Source of the DNA: Cristatella mucedo
Lineage: Eukaryota; Bryozoa; Phylactolaemata; Cristatellidae
DNA: 64,000 bases
Direction of reading: 5' to 3'
Assembly (NCBI GenBank): GCA_009760855.2
Contig: WPIO01000009.1
Location: 7,721,001 to 7,785,000, forward strand
The stretch's first letter is position 1; each line of letters starts with the position of its first letter. The notes under the pieces are model-generated. The model ran no database searches and was not told where the DNA came from. It saw nothing but the letters and a program-made list of their open reading frames with translations. Position numbers and translations under genes: made by a program. Positions 11,079-21,010 of the stretch are shown piece after piece.

Positions 11079-11271
11079 CTTGTTCAAGGCTGGTCTGTGA
11101 ACCTCCATCCGTGCAGAGCTTGAAATTTGCATTCGCTCGAACGAACGAGAGACCGTTGGCCAGTCGCCTCCTTGCGCGCAACGCGACCATTTCACTATCC
11201 CTTCTCGCGTGGCCCCCCCCCCCCCGTGCCGCCGCCCGGGCCGGCTCTGCAGCAGCATTTCGATTTGACAG

Positions 11272-11498
11272 AATGCCTACGCAGTTCCGAAGACCAGCTC
11301 GGAGAGCTCATCGCTGGACTATGGCTTCTCCCCGGCTGAGCTGCTTCGCAGCTGCAGAAGCCTCGCGGAGGAGTGCGGCGGCGGCAGCGGCCACGAGCTT
11401 CGCCCCAAGCAGACCAGCTGGAACATGTTCCTTCGCCTGCTGTACGCCAACATGCAAGCCGCCAGTTTGTCGGGCGAATGGAAGAAGCTTTTTGCACG
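11272..11498 (+). CDS. MMS22L: MMS22L internal exon h
   Basis: The acceptor is GATTTGACAG. The exon enters in phase 0 and ends TTT GCA CG before GTGCGT, splitting an Arg codon. It begins NAYAVPK, aligned with NSSFSIS, and continues GFSPAELLRSC, WNMFLRLLYANMQAA and GEWKKLFAR, aligned with the vertebrate segment ending in WKQVKGRIYSKF. This frame has no ATG-initiated ORF, so the exon is easily missed. The next exon restores the Arg codon exactly. Confidence 0.85.
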
Positions 11499-11654
11499 GT
11501 GCGTTAAGCAGCGACCGCCATGCGGCTTGGGCGCGAGCGCTCGGGCGCCGAGCTGAACTCAGCGCTTCCCGCCCCTTCAGCCGGTCTTACTCACTGCTGC
11601 TGCTGCGCAACCTCGAAGCCGCCTGCTTGCGAAGTCGGCTCGTTGTGGCAGGAT

Positions 11655-11755
<101 letters not shown>

Positions 11756-11835
11756 GCCCTTCATCGGCCCGAGGCTGCCTGAAAGGCTTGCTGCTGCTGC
11801 CCCCTCAAGTTGCGAGTGGGGAAGTCTCGATTTTT

Positions 11836-11877
11836 GTAGCTTTTCTTTTGCTCAAGGTAGCTTTTCTTTTGCTCAAG
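11836..11877 (+). repeat. 21-bp perfect tandem duplication
   Basis: The unit beginning GTAGCTTTTC and ending GCTCAAG is present twice back to back. Confidence 0.9.
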
Positions 11878-11879
11878 GG

Positions 11880-12310
11880 CTACACGGTCGGCATGAAATT
11901 GTAGCATGAAGATTTTTCTGATGCGATCGCCGGCTCGCATTATGATCCGATGGCAGCTGTTATAAACCGTTAAAAGAACCAGACCAAACACAGAGCCCTG
12001 AGGTATCCCATACTTCAGTCGTTCATCGAAGGATCTTTTTCCGTTCACATCAATGCTCTGTAGTCCCGTTAAGATATGATCTGAGCCATTGAAATGCAGT
12101 GCCAGTGATGCTTAGGCAAGATGGGAGATGCTCAAAAAGGACTTGGTGATCGATAGTATCAAAAGCTGCGGAGAGATCGAGCAAAACAAGCAGAGATACT
12201 CTACCTGAGTCTGCATTCCTAAGAATGTTGTTCGTATATACAACCGAAGCAATGCTGCCTCTGTGGAGTGATTAGCTCTGAAAACAGATTGGAACTTACT
12301 AGCTAGGTGT
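11880..12310 (-). pseudogene. Non-LTR reverse transcriptase fragment (LINE B-like)
   Basis: On the minus strand three consecutive blocks belong to LINE reverse transcriptases: FRANHSTEAALLRL, LLDLSAAFDTIDHQVL (the DLSxAFDT box) and YGIPQGSVFG (the PQGS box). Frameshifts and stops occur between them. The YADD box is not intact. The fragment represents the middle of the enzyme; a relationship to LINE B, whose 3' part is found elsewhere, is plausible but unproven. Confidence 0.8.
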
Positions 12311-13324
12311 GAAGTGTCAAAATATATGAGTTCACCTTGAGAACCGATGACATAGAGTTAGCAGCAAGCAAGCTGTCAGGCTTAGACAAGTCGGCACAGT
12401 GTGCGGCGATGTTGCATCGCTTGACTCGTGCCGGCAGAAGGCTCGTTGGTGAGCAAGTTTTTGATCTCAACTCGTTCAAGTCGACCGGCTGCACTCGGCG
12501 GCTGGGTCAATGGTAAGCCGGGACGTAGCAAACGAGCCTGGCGCTGAACGTCGCAGTCGCGGCCAAAAGCTCGACTGCTGCCTCGATGCCGGCCCAGAAG
12601 CCCTCCGGCAACTGCATCAGTAAAACCTGTCGTTGCCACAGCGTATTTCTGCCAAGTCATCCCCGAATAATCAAGGACCAATCGTACACACGATTCTCCG
12701 CAAAGATTGAGAGAACAGCAGCTACGACTTCTTGCCCAACTTCTCGCGTCATTTCCGTAGGCGTGGCCAAGATTGTTCGTGGAAGCTAAGCCTTGCCTTT
12801 GCTTGACCACAGGCGTGTTCAGCTGAAAGTGGTCCAAGTAATGGCTCGCCCCGATGCAAGCCAGATGTTTTGTAGCTTATGCTATAATTTGTTTGCCGTG
12901 CTGTCCTTGTTATTAAAAATCCTCAGGCTTAATTTTTTCACCGCAGTCCTATAATTCCTATCAACAGTCTGGTACTACTGTGAGTGCACTATTATCAATG
13001 CATGAAACGACTAAACGTGAACACGTCAGCAGACATTTTTCCACCGACCACGCAGGACTTCGCTTAATCAAGCACGAATATTGGAAAGTGATGTAGCTGA
13101 CGATGGGGTCGTCCTGGCACAAAGTCCTGGGAAAAAGAAGGAAGGCCGCTAATCATTGACAGACAGCGTATATTCTTTTTGCTGTTAATTTTATATCTCT
13201 TTATGCTTGTCAACCCATCTAGTTTTGAATGTTGATACCTGAGACCAGCAACGGCTCCCGTAAGCACAGTTCCCTGACGTCACGCTCACGTTTTCCCCTT
13301 AATAAAAACAAGTATAATTCATTT
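12311..13324. other. MMS22L: Intron sequence, nothing recognised
   Basis: Part of the large MMS22L intron after exon h. The minus-strand frame at 12382-12837 has no recognisable motif, and no splice-compatible MMS22L exon is expected here because the flanking exons join directly in phase. Confidence 0.4.
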
Positions 13325-13440
13325 GCATTGCGCCCTAGGAGAACTTAATCTCTATTTAGGCGCTTCTCACGTGCTACGGAGCTCGAGCCCACGACCGTGG
13401 TTGGGTCGAGCACCTTTACCACTGGGCCAAACCAGGCACT
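13325..13440 (-). repeat. tRNA-type SINE family 1
   Basis: Read on the minus strand it contains an A-box-like TGGCCCAGTGGTAAAGGTGC, a B-box-like GTCGTGGGCTCGAGCTC and a 3' part with GCGCCTAAATAGAG, TTCTCCTAGGGCGC and CAAATG. The last part equals the stem-loop tail of the LINE B group. The same unit recurs at 47495 (-) and 53995 (+). Confidence 0.75.
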
Positions 13441-13655
13441 ACTACAGTGGTACTGCTATGACGAGCGTCATTTGACAGATATTATGAAAGATAATTGACT
13501 AATGTGGAAAATCCCCTCGGTCAAAGAGCATAGGCTGGGTAGTGGGATCTATGAAGTTATAGAGGTTTCGATCCATCCCTCCGCAGTCTGGCTGCTCTTG
13601 CACTCACGGGAGGGTGAGTGGCCAGTAGCAGCAGGGGGGGGGGAGGGCAGGTCAC

Positions 13656-13893
13656 TCGACTGCCTCTACAGCTAGCCATCACATCCGATCCCTATCCAAG
13701 ATTAGAAGCTGTCTCCCACAGTGGCTTGTAAAAAATTTAACTAGCTCTTTAGTTCTGTCTCGGCTTGATTATTGTAATTCCCTTTTGGCTGGGCTACCAA
13801 AGAAAGCTATTATGCCACTACAGCGGACTATGAATATGGCTGCAAGGCTGGTCTTCAAGTCCCAGCAGTTTGAGCACGTGTCTCCTTTGCTGT
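13656..13893 (+). mobile_element. LINE A copy, 5' segment of a split element
   Basis: Plus-strand LINE A sequence encoding SLVLSRLDYCNSLLAGLPKK and the following helix, stopping at CCTTTGCTG. The expected continuation reappears at about 15125 after the inverted element at 13894-15118. The poly-G and TCTACAGC region at 13634-13656 marks its truncated left edge. Confidence 0.8.
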
Positions 13894-15118
13894 ATCTCCG
13901 TCAGTAACTCCACAAAGTCATAAAGACCATGTGGGTGTTACGCAGGAGAGTTTTGTATAGTGCACTCACAGCCTAAGCGGCTTTCGGTACGCATTCGGTA
14001 ACCAACAGACTTCGTCTCACGCAACAAAGAGAAAGTGGGAAGCATAGCAGAGTCAGGAGAGCAGTTGAGGTAGTGAGTAGCATAGAAGTAGCAGTTCAGG
14101 ACCGCTGAAAAAGATGTGCCATAGTCGGCAGTTGGAGAGTAGTTGTCGTTGCGCAAGAATTGTAGAAGCGAGTTCCACAGTCTAGGACCTGCAGAGCTAA
14201 AGCTTCTGTCGCCAACTGTCTTTAAGCGGAGGAATGGGACAGCTAATTTACTGTCCACACAGGACCTGAGGGCGCGAACAGGCTGAAACTGATGCAGCAG
14301 TTCAGCCAGGTATGAAGGAGCCAAGCCGTGGCGGGCCTTGTGGGTCAGCGTAAGAACTTTGCTCTGTATCCTTTGCTCAACCGGCAACCATCCTAGCTCT
14401 TTCAGCAAAGGTGACACGTGCTCAAACCGCTGGGACTTGAAGACCAGCCTTGCAGCCATATTCATAGTCCGCTGTAGTGGCATAATAGCTTTCTTTGGTA
14501 GCCCAGCCAAAAGGGAATTACAATAATCAAGCCGAGACAGAACTAAAGAGCTAGTTAAATTTTTTACAAGCCACTGTGGGAGACAGCTTCTAATCTTGGA
14601 TAGGGATCGGATGTGATGGCTAGCTGTAGAGGCAGTCTTCTGAATGAAGCTTTTGAAATTGAGGCAGCTGTCGAACACGACACCTAGATTACGAGCACGT
14701 GGTGAAGGTCGCACAATAGCATCACCTATTAGAACAGCAAAGCCTTTTAGTCCAGCTACACGCTTAGGGTGTCCTATGAGAAGCAGTTCGGTTTTATCGT
14801 CATTTAATTTCAGGAAGTTTTCCTACATCCATGATCGAATATCGGCAAGGCAAGCATTCAGTTTCTCAGTTGCTGCAGCAGATTCCGACGGTTTAAATGA
14901 CAAATACAACTGAGTATCGTCAGCATAGAAGTGATATCCTATTCCATGGGCCTTAATCACTTTTCCCAGAGGTTGCGTATAAATGGAGAGCAGCAAGGGA
15001 CCAAGTACAGACCCTTGAGGGACTCCACAGGTGACCCTTCTCATGTGTGAGACCTGACCCCACACGACACGGATTGAACACGATCAGACAAGTATGATTT
15101 AAACCACGCCAGTGCTTC
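13894..15118 (-). mobile_element. LINE A copy with near-intact reverse transcriptase C-terminus
   Basis: The best-preserved LINE A copy, antisense to MMS22L. From its 5' end: SYLSDRVQS, a frameshift near 15060, then [20 protein letters not shown], the active-site [14 protein letters not shown], one in-frame TAG at 14823-14825, then NLGVVFDSCLNF, SRLDYCNSLLAGLP, LGWLPVEQRI, HGLAPSYLAELL, AGPRLWNSLLQFLRN and NCSPDSA, ending at TAA 13938. The element is 5'-truncated, lacks the endonuclease, and ends on its 3' side at TTACTGACGGAGATA. It is nested in a plus-strand copy of the same family. Confidence 0.88.
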
Positions 15119-15575
15119 GTCTGCCAGACAGAGCTAGGATGGTTGCCGGTTGAGCAAAGGATACAGAGCAAAGTTCTTACGCTGACCCACAAGGCCCGCC
15201 ACGGCTTGGCTCCTTCATACCTGGCTGAACTGCTGCATCAGTTTCAGCCTGTTCGCGCCCTCAGGTCCTGTGTGGACAGTAAATTAGCTGTCCCATTCCT
15301 CCGCTTTAAAGACAGTTGGCGACAGAAGCTTTAGCTCTGCAGGTCCTAGACTGTGGAACTCTGCTACTTCTATGCTACTCACTACCTCAACTGCTCTCCT
15401 AACTCTGCTATGCTTCCCACTTTCTCTTTGTTGCGTGAGACGAAGTCTGTTGGCTACCGAATGCGTACCGAAAGCCGCTTAGGCTGTGAGTGCACTATAC
15501 AAAACTCTCCTGCGTAACACCCACATGGTCTTTATGACTTTGTGGAGTTACTGACGGAGATACATGACATGACAT
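15119..15575 (+). mobile_element. LINE A copy, 3' segment of the split element
   Basis: Continues the plus-strand copy broken at 13893: LGWLPVEQRI-like sequence, HKARHGLAPSYLAELL, then an internal deletion near 15360, the CTATACAAAACTCTCC tail block and a terminal CATGACATGACATGAC repeat at about 15562-15578. Confidence 0.8.
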
Positions 15576-15723
15576 GACTCGGCTTGTGATGCCTCAGAGG
15601 AAGTGCTCAGCAATGCTTCTTGATCCGTCTTCCCTTGCTGGCTGGTATCTCCCTTCATTTTGGAGATGCAAAGGCTTCCTCTTTGCTGCAGTCGGCAAGC
15701 TTGAGCCTGCACAGGTGGGTCTT

Positions 15724-15728
<5 letters not shown>

Positions 15729-15804
<76 letters not shown>

Positions 15805-15885
15805 CACACACACACACCTACACACGCGCACACACACACACGCGCACACACACACACGTACACGTACACACACGTACACACACAT

Positions 15886-15918
<33 letters not shown>

Positions 15919-15950
15919 CGCATACACACACGCACGCACACACACACACC
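15729..15950 (+). repeat. (CA)n compound microsatellite
   Basis: About 220 bp of CA repeat with CACGTA and CGCA interruptions. It is the only intronic MMS22L dinucleotide array with CA rather than GT on the sense strand. Confidence 0.95.
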
Positions 15951-16144
15951 CTCAAGCTGGTGTGCTGTAAAGAAGATGGACCAAGGTGGCAGAGCATTGG
16001 CAAGCGAGTTTATACATGCTGACACTGTGCATGCTGCCACTAACCACACTCTCATGCTGACCCTGTGCATGCTGCCACTAACCATGTTATCCATGTTGTT
16101 TGTTTATCAAGCATGATCTTACTCACCATTAAATCGCATTTCCC

Positions 16145-16225
16145 TTTGCAGCAAATGTAAAGCGCCTAGAAAGAGATTGAGTTCTCTGAGGGCGCTTTAT
16201 CAAGTGCCATATTATTATTATAAGC
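16145..16225 (+). repeat. LINE B 3' tail
   Basis: A well-preserved tail: AAGCGCCTAGAAAGAGATTG, then AGTTCTCTGAGGGCGCTTTA, then TCAAGTGCC and a short ATT repeat. AGCGCC pairs with GGCGCT and AGAGA with TCTCT, giving a 3' stem-loop. The sequence before it (16010-16145) matches the LINE B 3' UTR with repeated GCATGCTGACCCTGTGCATG-like motifs. Confidence 0.8.
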
Positions 16226-16428
16226 CTGCTATTCTCTAGTTGCTTCTACCTGTATGGATTTGTTAGATAGTTCACTTGTTTCTTGTTTTGCTTGGGGAAA
16301 AACTGTTTGCCTTGTTTTATAATGAGCTGTGTGCAAAGCGTGCAATTAAATTCTCTTTAGCTGATTGCTATTGCTGTGCCCGGCTTGAATCATATCACGT
16401 GTGAGTTTGTGTGTCTGTGTACTTGTAG

Positions 16429-16540
16429 GCTATTCGTGCGTTTTAACATTCGAACCATTCAGAACCTGACGGAAGTGGGGTTGTACAACTTTGTGAAGCT
16501 CTGCATTATCATGTCACTGACGGGAGACGTTCAAGTCTCG
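16429..16540 (+). CDS. MMS22L: MMS22L internal exon i (TEVGL signature)
   Basis: The acceptor ACTTGTAG is followed by one base completing the Arg codon of exon h; the donor is TCG|GTGAGC in phase 0. It encodes FNIRTIQNLTEVGLYNFVKL, aligned with vertebrate FHQKRMQELTEVGLQNFFSL, including the shared LTEVGL and NF. This is the clearest identification of the gene as MMS22L. Confidence 0.92.
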
Positions 16541-16791
16541 GTGAGCCTCGACGCTGGTGCTGCTCGCTGTGACCCGGCTGCTCCCCCACCGATCGTACTG
16601 ACAATGTGCTGCTTCTGCTGGTGATTTTGCGGTTGCTGCTTCAGCTGATGCTGCGGCCGCTATCCCCGGCCGGGCCTTGCCGTCACTACCTCGGAGGTGG
16701 CAGTGCCAAAGTCTTTTGATCCCACCGTTGTTGCCTGCCGCATATGTATCTGCCCTCACTACTTCCCATGATCGTATTTGCAATGCTGCAG

Positions 16792-16964
16792 TCGGCAAAG
16801 ATGGTCGACCTGCTGAGCCGCATCGAGTCAAGCGGCACCAGCCACGAGTTCGGAGTCGCCGTTTGGTCGGGCACGTGCGCCGCCAGCATTCTCTGTCTGG
16901 AGCGCGGCTGCGACGTAGCCCCGCTTGCCGACGTGCTCGGCCCATGGCTGCACCATTACTGCAG
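16792..16964 (+). CDS. MMS22L: MMS22L internal exon j
   Basis: Phase 0 acceptor AATGCTGCAG and donor TGC AG|GTGAGA. It encodes SAKMVDLLSRIE, then AVWSGTCAASILCLERGCDV and a final LGPWLHHYC, aligned with vertebrate HVLDLLNFL, ALIWKGHMAFLLMYAQKNLD and the SCAFREK region. The helical repeat pattern is kept. The split Ser codon is completed by the next exon. Confidence 0.9.
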
Positions 16965-17046
16965 GTGAGAGGCGGCGGCGGCTGCTGCTGGCTCCCAGAC
17001 AGGTCGGCTGGCTCGTGCATGCGTGCATCGCACCCTGCACCACTGC

Positions 17047-17138
17047 CCACCGTCTCTCCCTCCCTCTCTCCCTGCCTCCCTACCACCGTCTCTCCCTCCC
17101 TCTCTCCCTGCCTCCCTACCACCGTCTCTCCCTCCCTC
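17047..17138 (+). repeat. 37-bp pyrimidine-rich tandem repeat (about 2.5 units)
   Basis: Units combine CCACCGTCTCTCCCTCCC with TCTCTCCCTGCCTCCCTA and lie in the intron just before exon k. They provide an extended polypyrimidine region about 90 bp upstream of the acceptor used at 17228. Confidence 0.85.
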
Positions 17139-17228
17139 AGTGCGACGATCGGCCTTCTGTCCGCTGTTGGCCCTGCTGTCCGAGGTTCCCGGCCAAACCG
17201 AACCAGCCGCTCGGCGCCGCTTTTACAG

Positions 17229-18104
17229 TGAGCTCAGACGAGCGAGCACGGCCGCCGCGTACGCCGAGGCCTGGGCGCCGCTGCCGTCGCTGCTCGCCAC
17301 CTACGAGGAGCTTCTGACCTCGGTCGACAACCTCGACCTGTCGCAGTGTCGCGCCCTGCAGGCCGAGAGCGTCGCCGACTTGCTGCAGGGCTGCAGGCGC
17401 GCCTCCGAGCTGGGCGCGGGCGGCCAGGTGGACTGCGCTCTTCGCTTCCTGTCCGTCCTGCTCGCTCGGGTTCGCCTTCATCACCGAAGAAGCGGCTGCT
17501 GCTGCCGCTGCTTTGGTTCGCAAGCCGTGGTCTCCGCCGACTCTGCCGGCAGAGTCGGCGGAGGAGGCGCGGCCGGGTCGCCGCCGGGCGGCGCCGCAGG
17601 ACCGGCTGCTCTGCAGGGCCACCTGTGGAAGCACGCGTATCCGTTTCTCGCGGACTTCTTCTTTGCCGGCGATCGGGCAGGGCTGGCAGACGTTGCCGTC
17701 GACCAGCTGGTCACCGGCGGGAACGCCTCGCCCGACGCTGCGGCCGCCGCTGCCGTGGGCTTTACCTACCTGGCCACGCTCTGCACGAACGAGCAGCAGA
17801 AAGACGACGACGGCGGCCGCGAGCTGGCCGCCGTCTTTGCCGACTTCTCGCGCTGGCGTCCCGATGGTGGCGGTGGCGCCACGCAAAACGGCTGCACGGC
17901 CGGTCACGCGGCTCTGCTGTACATAAGTCACGTGCTCACGGATTCGGAGCTGGTGGCGCAGCTGCAGCTGTGTAGCTTCTCCAGCAGGATCGGCGCACAG
18001 GCATTCCCACGGCGCGTCATGAGCGCGTGGATGATGGCGTGCGCCGAGCTGCCGAGCGACAGCAGCAGCAGCAGCGTCGTACCCGTCGTAGACGATCTGT
18101 TCAG
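17229..18104 (+). CDS. MMS22L: MMS22L large central exon k (876 bp)
   Basis: I chose the acceptor CTTTTACAG at 17228 because it alone restores the reading phase from exon j; the more obvious CCCTCAG at about 17139 does not. The exon encodes YAEAWAPLPSLLATYEELL, FLSVLLARVRLHHRR (vertebrate FLQAVLARIRSMHQQ), LQGHLWKHAYPFLADFF (ALWRHFFSFLK), YISHVLTDSELVAQL (YLSHVLQNSTLCEAL), SRIGAQAFPRRVMSAWMMAC (VSFQALTVRSWIRCVLQ) and ends in a split Arg codon before GTGCGA. A Gly/Ala/Ser-rich linker replaces a charged vertebrate linker and contains a 32-bp DNA palindrome. Confidence 0.92.
17532..17563. repeat. 32-bp perfect palindrome inside coding exon
   Basis: The half-site CTCCGCCGACTCTGCC at 17532-17547 is followed at once by its exact reverse complement at 17548-17563, with no spacer. 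It lies within MMS22L exon k and is translated in frame as part of the Ser/Ala/Gly-rich linker. Confidence 0.95.
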
Positions 18105-18276
18105 GTGCGAGCGGCGCTGCCGCTGCTGCCGGCGTCTTTCTGTCCTATCTTGAACGTCTCGCTTCAGCTTCGCTTTCCCTTCGCGCGTGCGCTCGACCGG
18201 GCGTCGGCAGCCCGAGATGCTGCGTCCGCTGTTCTCCCACTGTTGTAGCAGCCATTTTCTTTCTACTCCTCCGGCC

Positions 18277-18280
<4 letters not shown>

Positions 18281-18337
<57 letters not shown>
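18281..18337 (+). repeat. (CT)n microsatellite
   Basis: CT array in the MMS22L intron between exons k and l, followed directly by a GT array. Confidence 0.95.
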
Positions 18338-18338
<1 letters not shown>

Positions 18339-18345
18339 GCATGCG

Positions 18346-18440
<95 letters not shown>

Positions 18441-18450
18441 TGTGTGTGTT
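18346..18450 (+). repeat. (GT)n microsatellite
   Basis: About 105 bp of GT on the sense strand, ending roughly 80 bp before exon l. Confidence 0.97.
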
Positions 18451-18529
18451 GGCTCTGCGCCTGTACGTTTGCCCGGGGGGGGGCTGGCCAGTGCTGCCTC
18501 TGCTCATCTTTTCATGCCGTTTTCTTTAG

Positions 18530-18842
18530 AGAAATAAGATGCCAGACCTGGTTCGTTACGCTGTGGCAGCTCGACCCTCGTGCTGCCGACGGCTTGAGCC
18601 GCACCTACTCTGGCTCGCTGCTCGGGCTTCTCGGCGCCGCAGCGGCTGCGGATGCTGGCAGAAGCGGCGACGTGAAAGCGAGGACTTCACTCAGAGACAC
18701 GATGTGCGAGCTGTTGGAGGGCCTGCCTGCCGCCGTGGCGGGCGCCGTCCGAGATGGTGGCCAGTCTAGCAAGCAAATGGAAAGCATGTACTACTTCTGT
18801 GCTCATCTGGTGCAGCTGTGCGCACCGCTCATCTATGCAAAG
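18530..18842 (+). CDS. MMS22L: MMS22L internal exon l
   Basis: The acceptor TTTCTTTAG supplies the A that completes the Arg codon of exon k, giving DLFREIRCQTWFVTLWQL. The donor is AAG|GTACTC in phase 0. It covers the vertebrate MKQLVKLTRLL region, an Ala-rich middle, and MYYFCAHLVQLCAPLIYAK aligned with YLGEVLKYIKPYLGKK. The frame starting MPDLVRYAV is a shadow of this exon. Confidence 0.85.
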
Positions 18843-18933
18843 GTACTCGCTGCGCCTTTCTCTCGTTGTACTTTCCGGTTGTTCTTATTATTTGTTTACT
18901 GCGTACTCATCATTCCTCTTTTCCTCTACGGCC

Positions 18934-18936
<3 letters not shown>

Positions 18937-19003
<67 letters not shown>
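18937..19003 (+). repeat. (CT)n microsatellite
   Basis: CT array 94 bp after the donor of MMS22L exon l, pyrimidine on the sense strand. Confidence 0.96.
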
Positions 19004-19007
<4 letters not shown>

Positions 19008-19037
19008 TCTACTCATGCAAGCCACACGTGTCTGCAG

Positions 19038-19118
19038 GTTTTAGTGCATGCTGGTCCGTTGCCAGCCGGTGTGGGTGTACACACGCCTGGCAGCCCTATG
19101 GGGGCACCTGGAAGCACA
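19038..19118 (+). CDS. MMS22L: Possible MMS22L exon (uncertain frame)
   Basis: The vertebrate protein has about 30 residues between exons l and m that are otherwise missing. After TGTCTGCAG there is an open phase-0 stretch of 27 codons ending at a weak donor ACA|GTTAAG that keeps frame, but its sequence (HAGPLPAGVGVHTPGS) is not clearly MMS22L-like. A second reading from TTTTAG at 19044 gives VWVYTRLAALWGHLEAQ, more helix-like, but has no phase-compatible donor. The segment may be non-coding. Confidence 0.3.
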
Positions 19119-19825
19119 GTTAAGACCAATTAGCTCGACTAACATAGTTTGCAGGCATGGCCTTGAAGGCAGGATGTGCATTTTTCAGTTAAGAACGTTA
19201 TGACTGGCATTGAGCAAATGCTAAGCTTAATTACACCAAGAGTGAACTCTGTTGGCGGAATGGACTTTGCTCTGTTGTTGGGGACAACGTGGCAGCTGAT
19301 CTTCATCGCTTGGTATACAGAATGTTTTCTGCGACTCACTTCTTTGTAGCTTCCTTCAAGGACTCTTAAGACTTTCACAACCTTTTTTTGGGACTGGCAC
19401 TTGTAATCCACAAAGGAAATTTGCTGGAAACTGGCAATACGGTTTGGGAATGCTACTGATCATTTGTGACTGTCATGCTGACATTTAACGTTGGACTGGG
19501 TACCACTTTCTGCGTCGTTTCCAACATTCGGTAGGGTTAAGCGAATTAGGTTCATGGATCTCGGAGCTTGATGGATCGGCAGTCTCTTCCTTCTCGTGAC
19601 GATGCCTTCTTGCAATCGGTAATATTGGAGTACCAGACTCTATTATGAAGCCTTCCTACTCAACTCGACGAGGTTACTACATGGTGATGTTTCTTGCTGC
19701 CACCAAATTTTCTCCTTTTTTGACATAGAACTGCCTGTTTTTTTGGGGTATGCCAATGCAGCCTTGGTGAAGAACCCCTTTGTAATCGTCCGTTGAAAAT
19801 CTCCTGCTCATTCCTTCACATAATA

Positions 19826-20642
19826 ATAATAATAATAATGCACTTGATAAAAAAGAGCCCTCGGAGAACTCAATCTCTTTCTAGGCGCTTTACAATTGCT
19901 GCAAAGGGAAGTGCGATTGAATGATGAGTAATATCATGCTTGATAAACAAGAATAACATGGTTAGGGGTAACATGCACAGGGTCAGCATGCAAATGTGGT
20001 TAGTGGACAGCAAGCACAGTGTCAGCACGCATAAGCACATCAAGGACGAATCACAAGGACCCATTAAATGCTGTCCTAAATAGGTGTGTTTTTAAATTCT
20101 TTTTAAATGTGGTCAGGTCAGGGGATGTTCTGACGCAGGTCGGGAGGGAGTTCCAGGCTTTGAGGGCATACGAACTAAATGCACGGTCTCCAAAGGATTT
20201 AAGGTTTGTACGAGGTATTTGTAGACTGTTGGATTCCGAAAAGTGGGTGGTACGATGCTTGGCCTGATGGGGTAGTATATCTGAGAGATAGGCTGGAGCC
20301 ATAGAATGAACGGACCTAAAAGTGAGCGACAAAACTTTGAAGTCAATCCGTTGCTTGACTGGTAGCCAGTGCAGGTCGGCAAGAAGTGGAGTAATGTGGC
20401 AACTGCGCCGCTCACGACAGACAAGCCTAGCTGCAGAGTTTTGCACCAGCTGCAATCGCCTGATCGCACATGCTGGTAGGCCAGTAAGCAGTGAGTTGCA
20501 GAAGTCGAGACGGGATGTCACGAATGCATGGACAAACTTGGACGTGGTAACCTTATCTAAACAAGCCCGAATTTTAGCAATGTTATGAAGCTGAAAATAG
20601 GCAGATTTGACTGTGGAGCTGATATGGTCGTTTAACGAGAGG
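19826..20642 (-). mobile_element. LINE B 3' half, antisense
   Basis: On the minus strand an open frame (20051-20521) encodes MTSRLDFCNSLLTGLP, ITPLLADLHWLPVKQRIDFK, YALKAWNSLPTCVR and FKKNLKTHLF. This is the conserved C-terminal region of a second non-LTR family, distinct from LINE A. A 3' UTR follows, then the TTCTCCGAGGGC stem-loop tail and an ATT repeat at 19826. The 5' end is cut near 20642 where LINE A sequence begins. Confidence 0.88.
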
Positions 20643-20648
20643 TCACTT

Positions 20649-20932
20649 CAAGACCTTACACAACGACATCTACTCTCCAACTGCCGACTATGGCACATCT
20701 TTTTCAGCGGTCCTGAACTGCTACTTCTATGCTACTCACTACCTCAACTGCTCTCCTAACTCTGCTATGCTTCCCACTTTCTCTTTGTTGCGTGAGACGA
20801 AGTCTGTTGGGTACCGAATGCGTACCGAAAGCCGCTTAGGCTGTGAGTGCGCTATACAAAACTCTCCTGCGTAACACCCACATGGTCTTTATGACTATGT
20901 GGAGTTACTGAAGGAGATACATTACATTACAT
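20649..20932 (+). mobile_element. LINE A 3' fragment inserted into LINE B
   Basis: A short 5'-truncated copy starting in the RNDIYSPTADYGT-like block and ending TTACATTACATTACATT. AAGACCTT flanks it on both sides (20649-20656 and again after the tail near 20934), consistent with a target-site duplication. It sits next to antisense LINE B sequence. Confidence 0.75.
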
Positions 20933-21010
20933 TAAGACCTTGAAGTCGATCCGTTGCTTGACTGGTAGCCAGTGCATGTTGGCGAGAAGTGGTGTGATTT
21001 GGACATCAAT
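20933..21010 (-). mobile_element. LINE B short fragment
   Basis: The block AAGTCGATCCGTTGCTTGAC and the following CTGGTAGCCAGTGCA repeat the sequence at about 20340-20375, antisense, so this is a second partial LINE B copy or a duplicated piece. Confidence 0.65.

Noticed and set aside
15594-16094. Cys-Val or His-Thr repeat proteins over CA/GT arrays
   Set aside because: Translations of CA/GT microsatellites on either strand, as also at 7208, 18348, 25168, 27751 and 54831.
17137-17931. 264-codon minus-strand frame opposite MMS22L exon k
   Set aside because: A shadow of a GC-rich coding exon; the plus strand has clear MMS22L similarity and phase-matched splice sites.
18539-18769. Frame starting MPDLVRYAVAARPSCC as an MMS22L exon
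   Set aside because: The TWFVTLWQL frame of the same exon matches MMS22L and the splice phase; this one does neither.
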